From assembly GCA_964623885.1 (NCBI GenBank), contig CAZUVM010000009.1:12853-76852 (forward strand): DNA of 64,000 nt, in the 5' to 3' direction. Position 1 is the first letter of the stretch. Every line of letters begins with the position of its first letter. Made by a program: the position numbers and the translations under genes. Under the pieces are notes generated by a model. It did not search any database. It was not told the origin of the DNA and worked only from the letters and a program-made list of their open reading frames with translations. The stretch comes from CAZUVM01 sp964623885 (lineage in GTDB: Bacteria; Verrucomicrobiota; Verrucomicrobiia; Limisphaerales; UBA8199). Below are positions 24,618 to 32,033 of this stretch, in pieces.

Positions 24618-24995
24618 TTAGCGAGTGAACTTCTCCCACCGCTGCAGTCTGCCGTCCGGGCCAAAGATCAATCGCAGGTAATGCCCTTTGGGCGGCGTCG
24701 TCACGGTCTGCCCTACCCCTACTCCACCGCCGCCGCCGTAAGAGCCGACCCCGAATCCGAACGACATCGTTGATCCATACTTTAGAAACCACTCCGCAAC
24801 GGTGCCGCCGTCCTGCAGCTTCGTCGAAGACACGGGAGGTCCGAGCTCGCGCACCGCATCATCGAAAGTGAAGTTTCCGATCCGTTGATTCCAATCCGGC
24901 TTTGGCGTGGAGGAACATCCGGAACCGCCTGCGATTACAACCGCCAGCAGCAGCCCGGCCAGAGTCGAAGCCAGCAAGCCTGACAGTGTCTTCAT
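24618..24995 (-). CDS. Small lipoprotein of unknown function
   Basis: From the ATG at 24995 (an alternative is two codons upstream) the product has 125 residues. It has a lipoprotein signal peptide ending at a lipobox-like GGSGC, so it is likely tethered to a membrane by its N-terminal cysteine. The body reads FTFDDAVRELGPPVSSTKLQDGG and then AEWFLKYGS. A glycine-rich patch (GSYGGGGGVGVG) follows, and the end is LRLIFGPDGRLQRWE. The layout resembles the SmpA/OmlA-like small lipoprotein fold, but that is only a guess. Confidence 0.68.
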   Translation of the reverse strand: MKTLSGLLASTLAGLLLAVVIAGGSGCSSTPKPDWNQRIGNFTFDDAVRELGPPVSSTKLQDGGTVAEWFLKYGSTMSFGFGVGSYGGGGGVGVGQTVTTPPKGHYLRLIFGPDGRLQRWEKFTR

Positions 24996-25124
24996 GGACA
25001 TAAGTTGCGCGTGGTTAAACGGGAAAGCAACAAGGCAAATAGCTAATCGCCAATCAAGTCCAGCTCGTTTACCGTAGAGCACGGTTATGCAAGCCTCTTC
25101 GCACTTTCCAGCCCCAAAGAATTA

Positions 25125-25220
25125 ATGTCCCCCGCAGTCAAAACTGTATTGGCGATTATGGTTATTCTCAACCTGGTGGGAATGACGATCGCCGCGTATT
25201 ACATTTTGCGGAAGAAGTGA
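25125..25220 (+). CDS. 31-residue single-span membrane microprotein
   Basis: ATG at 25125 to TGA at 25220 encodes SPAVKTVLAIMVILNLVGMT followed by IAAYYILRKK. This is one clean transmembrane helix with a basic Lys/Arg C-terminal tail. It lies between two minus-strand lipoprotein genes, in a gap with no other candidate. The organised hydrophobic-then-basic pattern argues for a real small protein, but no homology can be claimed and the ORF is short. Confidence 0.45.
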   Translation: MSPAVKTVLAIMVILNLVGMTIAAYYILRKK

Positions 25221-25302
25221 CGATGGTTTTAAAACACTGCCCAGCCCCGGAACCGAGGCTGGGCCGCACCACTGTAGAAGTGCAAAAACTGCGATTGGCT
25301 CG

Positions 25303-25719
25303 TCAGCGCCAATGACCGCCGACCCAAACGTATCCATGACCGCGGCGTCCCCAGTGGCCGCCGATCCACACAGCACCGTGCCACGGTCGCGGCGCCCATC
25401 GTCCGCCCACCCAAACATAAGCTCGGCCGCTCCAGCCCCAATAACCGGGCACCCAATAATACTCGGGCCCCGGCGCAACAGGGACAACTTCCGTCTGCAC
25501 GGCAGGCGGAGCCATTGGCGCCGTCACAACGTTGGCATCCGGCGTGGGAGTTGGCGCCGGCTCGGTTGCCACGGGTGGATTGCCAGTTGGAGGTGTGGGC
25601 GCGGGGGTATAGGCGGGCGCCGGTTGAGGCACATAAACCACTCTGCGCTCAACACATCCTGTGAGCAGGGAGGCAGCGCCGGTAATGAGTAATGCGTAAG
25701 CTAAATGTCTCGTTTTCAT
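25303..25719 (-). CDS. Lipoprotein with YxWVPGYW-type aromatic repeats
   Basis: A 138-residue lipoprotein starting at ATG 25719 (TRHLAYALLITGAASLLTGC, with the lipobox LTGC). A Pro/Ala/Thr-rich linker follows. Then come tandem aromatic repeats of the pattern Y-x-W-V-x-G-x-W and V-W-I/V-G-G-H-W in the last 60 residues. This YXWGXW-type repeat domain is common in outer-membrane lipoproteins of many Gram-negative bacteria, with no defined function. The frame upstream of 25719 is not plausible coding sequence. Confidence 0.78.
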   Translation of the reverse strand: MKTRHLAYALLITGAASLLTGCVERRVVYVPQPAPAYTPAPTPPTGNPPVATEPAPTPTPDANVVTAPMAPPAVQTEVVPVAPGPEYYWVPGYWGWSGRAYVWVGGRWAPRPWHGAVWIGGHWGRRGHGYVWVGGHWR

Positions 25720-26002
25720 ACTGTGTTTTAAGTTTTTGTCTTCGCTGATTTTGACGGCGGCTGATCTGGGCCATTCGCGCAAATTCAGTATAAAATTCAC
25801 CCTAAAATGTAACCTTTCCCGGCCGTTGCCGTCTTCCGCCCGCATCGACCCACGAGCAGGTCTTGCGCCAGTAAACGGTGTTTTTCGGCTGCCGTTGAAA
25901 GCGCTGGTTTTTTAACCGCGGTTGACAGTCGGCATTCAAATGTCGTGCGAACGATGGACTATCCTCTTGATTGTTGATTACGTTTGCCCATGTAATGCAT
26001 CG

Positions 26003-26971
26003 ATGTCCACCAGGACTACTTCCGACCGGTTGTCACCCAAACGCGTTGCGGCCTCTCACAATGGCGTGGCTGCGACCGTGCTGCGCCAGGGCGAGTCTGA
26101 TCGCGTGAGCGGGGCCAAGTCGGTTGAAGCGCAACCCTTTCTCAAGTGGGCTGGCGGAAAGGCGCAGCTCCTCAGCCAATTCGAGCCGCTTTTTCCATCC
26201 TCTATCAATTCCTACATCGAACCTTTTCTTGGCGGAGGAGCCGTCTTTTTCCATTTGAAGTCGCTTCTTCCTGGAATGCGCGTAGTTCTGCGAGACAATA
26301 ATGCGGAGCTCGTCAACTGCTACCAGGCAGTGCGAGACGACTGCCAGGGCCTGATGCGCCGACTCGACGAGCACCTCAAAAACTTCCGAGCTGATGGCGA
26401 GCGGTATTTCTATCTGATTCGGAGCCAGCATGCGCTCGCGGAGCCGGGCGAGAGGGCGGCGAGGATGATTTTTCTGAACAAGACCTGCTACAACGGGCTG
26501 TGGCGAGTTAATGGCCGAGGCCAGTTCAATGTCCCAATCGGATCGTATCGACCGGACAAGGTAAGCTTGTACGATAAGCAGAATCTGCTTGCTGCCAGCC
26601 GCGAGTTGCGGGGAGCGGACCTGGGTGTCGAGGATTTTCGCGAGACCTTGCGTTCCGCTGGTCCCGAAGATTTTGTTTACCTCGACCCGCCATATTATCC
26701 TGTGTCTCCTACGTCAAGATTTACGGCCTACACGAAGGAAGACTTTGGCCAGGCTGAGCAGGAGGAACTCTCGGCGCTGTTTGCCGAAGCATCGGGTCGC
26801 GGTGTGCGCGTCATGCTCTCGAATTCGGACACGCCTTTCATTCGCAAGCTGTACAAAGATTTTCCCACTTACACGGTCAACGCACGGCGGGCGGTGAATT
26901 GCGACGGCGCCAGGCGAGGCCGGATCCCCGAGGTCGTGGTGGTGAATTACGAAACCGGAAAAGGAGCGTGA
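26003..26971 (+). CDS. Dam-type DNA adenine N6-methyltransferase
   Basis: This enzyme transfers a methyl group from SAM to adenine N6, probably in a GATC-like site by family. From ATG 26003 it has 322 residues with a ~43-residue N-terminal extension. The alpha-class motif order is PFLKWAGGKAQLL (motif X), YIEPFLGGGAVFFHL (motif I, SAM binding), FLNKTCYNGLWRVNGRGQFNVPIG (target recognition region), and the catalytic DPPYY (motif IV) near residue 222. It is followed after one base by a small PD-(D/E)XK protein, so it is more likely part of a restriction-modification pair than a housekeeping Dam. Confidence 0.88.
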   Translation: MSTRTTSDRLSPKRVAASHNGVAATVLRQGESDRVSGAKSVEAQPFLKWAGGKAQLLSQFEPLFPSSINSYIEPFLGGGAVFFHLKSLLPGMRVVLRDNNAELVNCYQAVRDDCQGLMRRLDEHLKNFRADGERYFYLIRSQHALAEPGERAARMIFLNKTCYNGLWRVNGRGQFNVPIGSYRPDKVSLYDKQNLLAASRELRGADLGVEDFRETLRSAGPEDFVYLDPPYYPVSPTSRFTAYTKEDFGQAEQEELSALFAEASGRGVRVMLSNSDTPFIRKLYKDFPTYTVNARRAVNCDGARRGRIPEVVVVNYETGKGA

Positions 26972-26972
26972 C

Positions 26973-27371
26973 GTGCCCGGGAAAGGATTGGCGGTCTCAA
27001 ATGGCGATGAACTCGTCCAGGCTGTCGCGACGCTGGCTGCCAGCCTCGGGCTTGAAACCAGGCAGCAGGTCCGGGTTGCCCGCCGGATCTGGGGAGCCAT
27101 ACGTCACATCGACGTCGTGCTGACCCATCCGCAAACGAGAAAGACACTCGGCATCGAGTGCAAGTTTCAAGGGGTCCCTGGAACTGCGGAGGAGAAAATC
27201 CCGTCGGTCATTAGCGACATTGCGGCATGGCCGATTCCGGGGCTGGTTGTTTTCGCCGGCCAGGGGTTCACGGACAATATGCGGCTGTTCCTTATTTCAA
27301 CCGGAAAGGCAGTTGAGCTGACGGAGTTGCGGCCGTGGTTGTGCCTGTTTTTTGGGCTTTCGCCTGATTAG
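26973..27371 (+). CDS. Small PD-(D/E)XK nuclease-like protein, candidate restriction endonuclease
   Basis: A 132-residue protein starting at GTG 26973, with GGAG about 8 bases upstream and one base after the methylase stop. A PD-(D/E)XK pattern is visible: D47 in RHIDVVL, then E62 and K64 in GIECKFQG, with supporting residues in the N-terminal helix. The core is near the minimum size for the fold. Its coupling with an adenine methylase suggests a type II restriction enzyme of the same specificity. It could also be a Holliday-resolvase-like or solitary nuclease. Function is inferred from motif and position only. Confidence 0.6.
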   Translation: MPGKGLAVSNGDELVQAVATLAASLGLETRQQVRVARRIWGAIRHIDVVLTHPQTRKTLGIECKFQGVPGTAEEKIPSVISDIAAWPIPGLVVFAGQGFTDNMRLFLISTGKAVELTELRPWLCLFFGLSPD

Positions 27372-27448
27372 CGGTGTGATCCGGGCAACGGCTTCTCGCG
27401 CTGAAACACAAACTGTTGAAACAGTTCCGGCATTCAAAAGCCCGCCCT

Positions 27449-27470
27449 ACACCGGGCTGAAGCCCGGTGT
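27449..27470. repeat. Perfect hairpin between convergent genes
   Basis: ACACCGGGCT-GA-AGCCCGGTGT is a perfect 10-bp stem with a 2-nt loop, in the 134-bp gap between the nuclease-like gene and the aminotransferase gene. It could limit transcription from both directions. There is no T-run. The GGGCTGAAGCCC core is a common form of intergenic hairpin repeat. Confidence 0.5.
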
Positions 27471-27505
27471 TAATGAGAACGGATGTGAACGGTCCAAATC
27501 TTGGG

Positions 27506-28708
27506 CTAAAGCACCTTTAAGGCGTCCGCTAAGGAATCATAATCATCCGCGGAGTTGTACAATTGTGCGGAGATCCGGAAGTAACGCCGTTCCGGCCGGC
27601 CTAATCGCACGAAGGGGACCTCGATACCGAACTTGTCATAAAGGCGCAGTTGCTCTGGGTCGATTTTGCCGGTTTTGGGGCGGCCCTGGAACCGCTCGGG
27701 CAGCGGTAAGGTGGCCATTGCGCCAAGCATGTTTTCCGGGCAAGGCGGCTCTAGCCCGAGTTTGGCGCACAACTTGCGCCGAGCAGCCAATGCCAGGTCG
27801 CGATTTGCTTTTTGGATTTCGGGCCAGCCGCCGGGCAGAAGCTTTGCCATCCAGCGAATGGCTTCACCGGCGCAGAACCAGGCTGTGGGGTCGAAGCTTC
27901 CCGCCCAATCAAATCGATCCTGAAAGGCAGTGTGACGCGGTCGATGCGTGTTGTTGCCGTGGCTGATGACGGCCGGCTGCACCTGGGCTTGTTTGTCCTC
28001 GCGCACCCAGAGGAAGGCGGCGCCTTTCGGGGCGCACACCCATTTATGCAAATTGCCCGCGTAATAGGCTGGGCGCAATCGCTGCAGATGCAGCGGCAAC
28101 ATGCCCGGTGCGTGGGCGCCATCGATCAGCGTATCAACATTACGCTTTTCCAATTCCCTCACGATGCGCGCCACGGGAAAGACCAAGGCCGTGTTGCTGG
28201 AAACGTGATCGATCATTGCCAGGCGTGTGCGCGGCGTGACCGAACGCAAGATAGCTTCGACCGTTTCCTCTTCGTGGCGCAGAGGGAATGGCACTCGAGT
28301 GGTCACTAACCTGGCCCCGGCGCGACGGGCCGCCTCCGTCAACACGTTATGGCACGCGTTGTAATCATGGTTCGTCGTCAGCAGTTCGTCGCCGGGCTTA
28401 AGCGGATAGGAACGGGCGACCGCGTTGACGCCCGCGGAGGCGTTGGTAACGAAGACCAGGTCTCGGGGCCTGGCGCCGATGAATTTCGCCAGGATGGCGC
28501 GAGCGGGGTCCAGTTGCTCCTCGTAACGGCGCCACAGGAACTGGACCGGCGCGGCCTCCATTCCGTGGCGTAGTTCGGCTTGCAGTCTCAGAATAGGCAA
28601 AGGGCAGGCGCCGAACGACCCGTGATTGAGAAATACAATGCGAGGCGCCAGCCCCCAATACCGCCGAAATGGGGAAGGGCGGCTCAGCGCCAATCGGCTT
28701 CGTTTCAC
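27506..28708 (-). CDS. PLP-dependent class V aminotransferase, isopenicillin-N-epimerase-like
   Basis: A 400-residue fold-type I PLP enzyme. N-terminal FLNHGSFGACP and the following VTNASAGVNAV are the phosphate/substrate loops. HDYNACHN fits the family. The aspartate in LIDGAHAPG contacts the PLP pyridine nitrogen, and the Schiff-base lysine is in GNLHKWVCAPKG. The C-terminal FRISAQLYNSADDYDSL closes the small domain. Members include isopenicillin N epimerase, cysteine desulfurase-like and other racemases or lyases, so the reaction is not fixed by sequence. It has no cotranscribed biosynthetic partner here. Confidence 0.85.
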   Translation of the reverse strand: MKRSRLALSRPSPFRRYWGLAPRIVFLNHGSFGACPLPILRLQAELRHGMEAAPVQFLWRRYEEQLDPARAILAKFIGARPRDLVFVTNASAGVNAVARSYPLKPGDELLTTNHDYNACHNVLTEAARRAGARLVTTRVPFPLRHEEETVEAILRSVTPRTRLAMIDHVSSNTALVFPVARIVRELEKRNVDTLIDGAHAPGMLPLHLQRLRPAYYAGNLHKWVCAPKGAAFLWVREDKQAQVQPAVISHGNNTHRPRHTAFQDRFDWAGSFDPTAWFCAGEAIRWMAKLLPGGWPEIQKANRDLALAARRKLCAKLGLEPPCPENMLGAMATLPLPERFQGRPKTGKIDPEQLRLYDKFGIEVPFVRLGRPERRYFRISAQLYNSADDYDSLADALKVL

Positions 28709-28774
28709 GGGGCGGATTGTAGGGAAGGGCGCCGTGATCCGAAGCAGGAAAATGCGCCCGGTCCCACCAATGAC

Positions 28775-29257
28775 CTAGGCCGCGGTTAGGGCAGTCAATT
28801 GGCGCTGAATGTCGTGGTAAAACCTGGGAGGGCGAGGACGCTCATGCGGTTCTCGCACATAAGCAGGCACGATACGCCGCTTGAATTGTTCGGTCCAAAG
28901 AAAGCAGCGATGAGCATCGAACACACCGTCTCGAAACTGGGCAGTTGCCCGGTTATAGAACTTTTCACCTTCCGGTGTGAGCTGCCATCGGTTGGCTTCG
29001 ATTTCCACGATGCACCCGGCTTCGGAGCAAGTCGTCCAGGCCAATCCCATGAGCAGTTCCCACCGGGGCTCCGGCTGCAGCGCGGTAGGAAACGGCAGCG
29101 TGTCCTCAGCTTCAAGGTTAAAGTAATTACGGGCAGCGATGTGTCCCAGCAATTCAAGGCGCGTGCTGCTTCCACCCAACTCAGCCAGCGAGGCCAAAAG
29201 CAAAAGACTACATTGGCTCCTGAGACTGTCGTAGGTCATCTTCATCCTGGTGCTCAT
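28775..29257 (-). CDS. Winged-helix protein resembling the Mrr N-terminal domain
   Basis: About 160 residues from the ATG at 29257 (a longer reading to 29290 is possible). The first ~95 residues read LLLLASLAELGGSSTRLELLGHIAARNYFNLE through RWQLTPEGEKFYNRA. This fits a winged helix of the type found at the N-terminus of Mrr restriction proteins. The catalytic domain of Mrr is absent, and the rest is a short basic, aromatic tail. It may be a DNA-binding or regulatory protein. It is about 1.4 kb from the candidate restriction-modification pair but in the other direction. Confidence 0.55.
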   Translation of the reverse strand: MSTRMKMTYDSLRSQCSLLLLASLAELGGSSTRLELLGHIAARNYFNLEAEDTLPFPTALQPEPRWELLMGLAWTTCSEAGCIVEIEANRWQLTPEGEKFYNRATAQFRDGVFDAHRCFLWTEQFKRRIVPAYVREPHERPRPPRFYHDIQRQLTALTAA

Positions 29258-29434
29258 ACATCGGAGCCTTTCAACCGCTAATGTGAGCATGGACCGTTCC
29301 GCTTTTTGGCTTGGTTCTCGTTCTCAATCGTAGGAGAGCCTGCGCGGAAACTCCATGTGTCTGCCTCGGGCAGCCATTCTCAAAAATGATTGCCCTGCCA
29401 CTGCGCCCGCCCTAGGCTCAGTCAAGAGACAAAT

Positions 29435-30184
29435 ATGAAACCGAAATCTTCTATTCGCCAGCTTTGCAATGTCCTGTTCCTGGTCGGTTGCGGACTGATC
29501 GTCCTCACCGCAATCGCTCAGCCCGGAGCAGTTCGAACGCTATTCAACGGCAAGGACCTCACTGGTTGGCGCAAGCCGACCGGCACGTGGGTGGCAGTGC
29601 GGGATGTCAGATTGAACCCAGCCGAACCCAAGCAGTTTGTGGTCACACCAGGCGAGGGTGTCCTGCTCAATTCCGCTACCGAACATACGGTTGATTTGGT
29701 CACGGAAGCGGAATTCGGTGATATGGAATTGCACGTCGAGTTTTGTGTCGCGAAGCACTCCAATTCTGGCGTTTACCTGATGGGTCGCTACGAAGTGCAG
29801 ATATATGACAGTTACGGCGTCGAAAAGGATCAGTATCCCGGTATCGAATGCGGGGGCATTTATCCCCGCTGGATCAATAATCAAAACGTGGAGGGCCATT
29901 CACCGATGGTCAATGCCAGCAAGCCGCCGGGCGAATGGCAAACATTCGACATCACGTTCCGCGCACCGCGTTTCGATGCGAGCGGCAAAAAGATTGCAAA
30001 TGCTAAAATCGTCAAAGCGCTTCATAACGGCAAACTGATTCACGAAAACCTGGAGCTCAACGCGCCTACCCGCGGACCGCTTTGGGAGGATGAAAAGCCA
30101 ACCGGGCCTATTCGGCTTCAGGGCGATCATGGACCGGTGGCGTTTCGCAATCTGCACGTGAAGCAAATAACTCTAAATCCATGA
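29435..30184 (+). CDS. Secreted DUF1080 protein (3-keto-disaccharide hydrolase-type fold)
   Basis: A 249-residue protein with a signal peptide (NVLFLVGCGLIVLTAIAQ). Its single DUF1080 domain is marked by LFNGKDLTGWRKP at the start, then DMELHVEFCVAKHSNSGVYLMGRYEVQIYDSYG in the middle and GPIRLQGDHGPVAFRNLHVK at the end. DUF1080 has a concanavalin-like fold, and some members hydrolyse 3-keto-disaccharides. The start at ATG 29435 avoids a leader that would place the signal internally. Its stop overlaps the start of the sugar isomerase gene (ATGA), which supports joint action on sugars outside the cytoplasm. Confidence 0.88.
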   Translation: MKPKSSIRQLCNVLFLVGCGLIVLTAIAQPGAVRTLFNGKDLTGWRKPTGTWVAVRDVRLNPAEPKQFVVTPGEGVLLNSATEHTVDLVTEAEFGDMELHVEFCVAKHSNSGVYLMGRYEVQIYDSYGVEKDQYPGIECGGIYPRWINNQNVEGHSPMVNASKPPGEWQTFDITFRAPRFDASGKKIANAKIVKALHNGKLIHENLELNAPTRGPLWEDEKPTGPIRLQGDHGPVAFRNLHVKQITLNP

Positions 30185-31059
30185 AGGGTTGCAAGCTCAC
30201 CCGTCGCGAGATGCTGCGCAGCTCCGCGCAAAAGGCAGCCGCCCTGGTTTTTGCGTCGGAGCTCGCGCCGCTGTTCGCGGCTCCGGGAGAGCGGCGATTT
30301 AAGCTCGGCGCGTGTGATTGGTCGATCGGCAAGATGGGTGATCCGGCGGCGTTCGAGGTTGGGCGCCAGATCGGGCTCGATGGAGTGCAGGTAAGCCTCG
30401 GCACCGCCGGGAACAACATGCGCCTGCGTCAGACCGCAGTTCAGGCTGAGTACAAAGAGGCGGCGCGGAAGGCCGGTCTCGAGGTTGCCTCGCTCGCCAT
30501 CGGCGAACTGAACAGTATTCCGTATAAAAGCGACCCGCGGACAATCGAATGGGTGAGCGACAGCATTGAAGTGTGCCGGGCGTTGGGTTTGCGGGTCGTG
30601 CTGTTGGCGTTTTTCGGCAACGATGATTTGCGCGGAGATAAGGCAGGCATCGACGAAGTGGTGCGGCGGCTCAAGGCGGTCGCGCCGAAAGCGGAGAAAG
30701 CGGGGGTGTACTTGGGGATCGAAAGCTGGCTTAGCGCCGATCAACACCTGGAAATCCTGGAGCGTGTCGGTTCCTCGGCGGTCCGGGTTTATTACGATCT
30801 TTGCAACTCAACGGATATGGGCTACGACATCGCCGCTGAAATCCGTAAGCTGGGAAGCCGGATTTGCGAGTTTCACGCGAAAGAGAACGGTGCGTTGCTG
30901 GGCCTGGGAAAAATTGATTTCCGCAAGGCCCGCGCGGCGCTGGATGCAATCAATTATCACGGGTGGGTGCAAATTGAGGGAGCAGTGCCGGACGGAAAAC
31001 CGATGCTGGAGAGCTACCAGGCAAACTGCAAGTTCATGCGAGGTATTCTTGCCGAATAG
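30181..31059 (+). CDS. Tat-exported sugar phosphate isomerase/epimerase-like TIM-barrel protein
   Basis: A 292-residue protein that overlaps the DUF1080 stop by four bases. The N-terminus has a twin-arginine-like signal (LTRREMLRSSAQKAAALVFAS). The rest is an AP-endonuclease-2/xylose-isomerase-like TIM barrel: FKLGACDWSIGKMGD, QIGLDGVQVSLG, VYLGIESWLSADQHLEIL, VYYDLCNSTDMGYD, and ICEFHAKENG with GWVQIEGA. The acidic and His residues expected to bind a metal are present. Export plus coupling to DUF1080 suggests epimerisation or isomerisation of a periplasmic sugar. The substrate is unknown. Confidence 0.87.
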   Translation: MKGCKLTRREMLRSSAQKAAALVFASELAPLFAAPGERRFKLGACDWSIGKMGDPAAFEVGRQIGLDGVQVSLGTAGNNMRLRQTAVQAEYKEAARKAGLEVASLAIGELNSIPYKSDPRTIEWVSDSIEVCRALGLRVVLLAFFGNDDLRGDKAGIDEVVRRLKAVAPKAEKAGVYLGIESWLSADQHLEILERVGSSAVRVYYDLCNSTDMGYDIAAEIRKLGSRICEFHAKENGALLGLGKIDFRKARAALDAINYHGWVQIEGAVPDGKPMLESYQANCKFMRGILAE

Positions 31060-31133
31060 CCTTGCCAGGCTGGGGCGCTCCCAGGTTAAGCAGCTTTCTT
31101 GTGCTGGACTCGATGTTTGTGCGGTTTGGCTTT

Positions 31134-31925
31134 TCACACTCCGGTGGCGGATTGTCCCAGGCTCTGCTGTAACAAGCTAACGAGGTCGATGACTTTCCCT
31201 GGCTGTGGCTTGGAAACGTTTTTGCCTTTGGGCAGAGGTTTGGCTCCAGCGCTGACTTTTTCCTCAATCAGCTTCATCAACGCCTCCCGGTATTCGTCGT
31301 GATATTTGGCCGGCTCCCATTTTCCGGCCATGGCTTTGATCAGGGCCGTCGCCATATCCAATTCCTTCCCTACAATGGGCGCTTGCGGAATCTGCAGGTC
31401 CTCCGGGTCGCGCAGCTCATCGGCAAAGCGCAGCGTTTCGAACATCAAGGCGCCATCGAGTGGTTTGACGATGGCCAGGTGTTCCCGCGGCGGGCGGATT
31501 ACAACTTTGGCCACGCCCGCCAGCTCCGTTTGCTCAAGCGCAGTCCGAAGCAGGACGTAAGCTTTCACCCCGGCTTTGGTCGGCGCGAGGAAATATGGCT
31601 CCTTAAGGAAGCGCGGATCGATTTCACTCGGGTTCACAAATTGCGAAATCTCGACAGTTTGGGTCGACTTGATTTGGACCCGCATGAAATCTTCATCGGA
31701 GATAATGACATACTGATCTTTTTCGTATTCGTAGCCTTTGACAATGTGCTCGCGCGGGACTTCCCGGCCGTCGGCCTCCGCTACCTTTTTGTAATGGATA
31801 CGGCTGTGATCCGAGTCGCGCAGGAGGTCAAAATCGACTGTGGGTTTGCGGGCAGTCGCCGTGTACAGGCCTACGGGGATATTGACCAGTCCGAAACTGA
31901 GTGCGCCTGACCAGAGTGGTCGCAT
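31134..31925 (-). CDS. ku: Bacterial Ku protein (non-homologous end joining)
   Basis: Ku binds broken DNA ends and recruits a ligase for end joining. The start at ATG 31925 gives 263 residues, normal for bacterial Ku. The longer frame to 32366 runs antisense into the helicase gene and is rejected. The N-terminus RPLWSGALSFGLVNIPVGLYTAT is highly characteristic. The core beta-barrel and bridge follow (KGYEYEKDQYVIISDEDF, then KPLDGALMFETLRFADELR). The C-terminus is Lys/Pro-rich. No ligD lies in this window. It is divergent from an AddA-like helicase-nuclease gene. Confidence 0.95.
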   Translation of the reverse strand: MRPLWSGALSFGLVNIPVGLYTATARKPTVDFDLLRDSDHSRIHYKKVAEADGREVPREHIVKGYEYEKDQYVIISDEDFMRVQIKSTQTVEISQFVNPSEIDPRFLKEPYFLAPTKAGVKAYVLLRTALEQTELAGVAKVVIRPPREHLAIVKPLDGALMFETLRFADELRDPEDLQIPQAPIVGKELDMATALIKAMAGKWEPAKYHDEYREALMKLIEEKVSAGAKPLPKGKNVSKPQPGKVIDLVSLLQQSLGQSATGV

Positions 31926-32033
31926 ATTATAGCTTAGGCTGCACCGAGCTCGCCGGCAGTGGGGCATAAACCCGCCGCGGGTTTTGGATTGCACCGAACG
32001 CCGGGGCTGGCTCACCCTGTTGACTGGAAACGA

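Noticed and set aside
27352..27966. 204-codon plus-strand frame opposite the aminotransferase
   Set aside because: It is antisense to a well-supported gene and rich in Arg and Pro, as expected from a GC-rich shadow frame.
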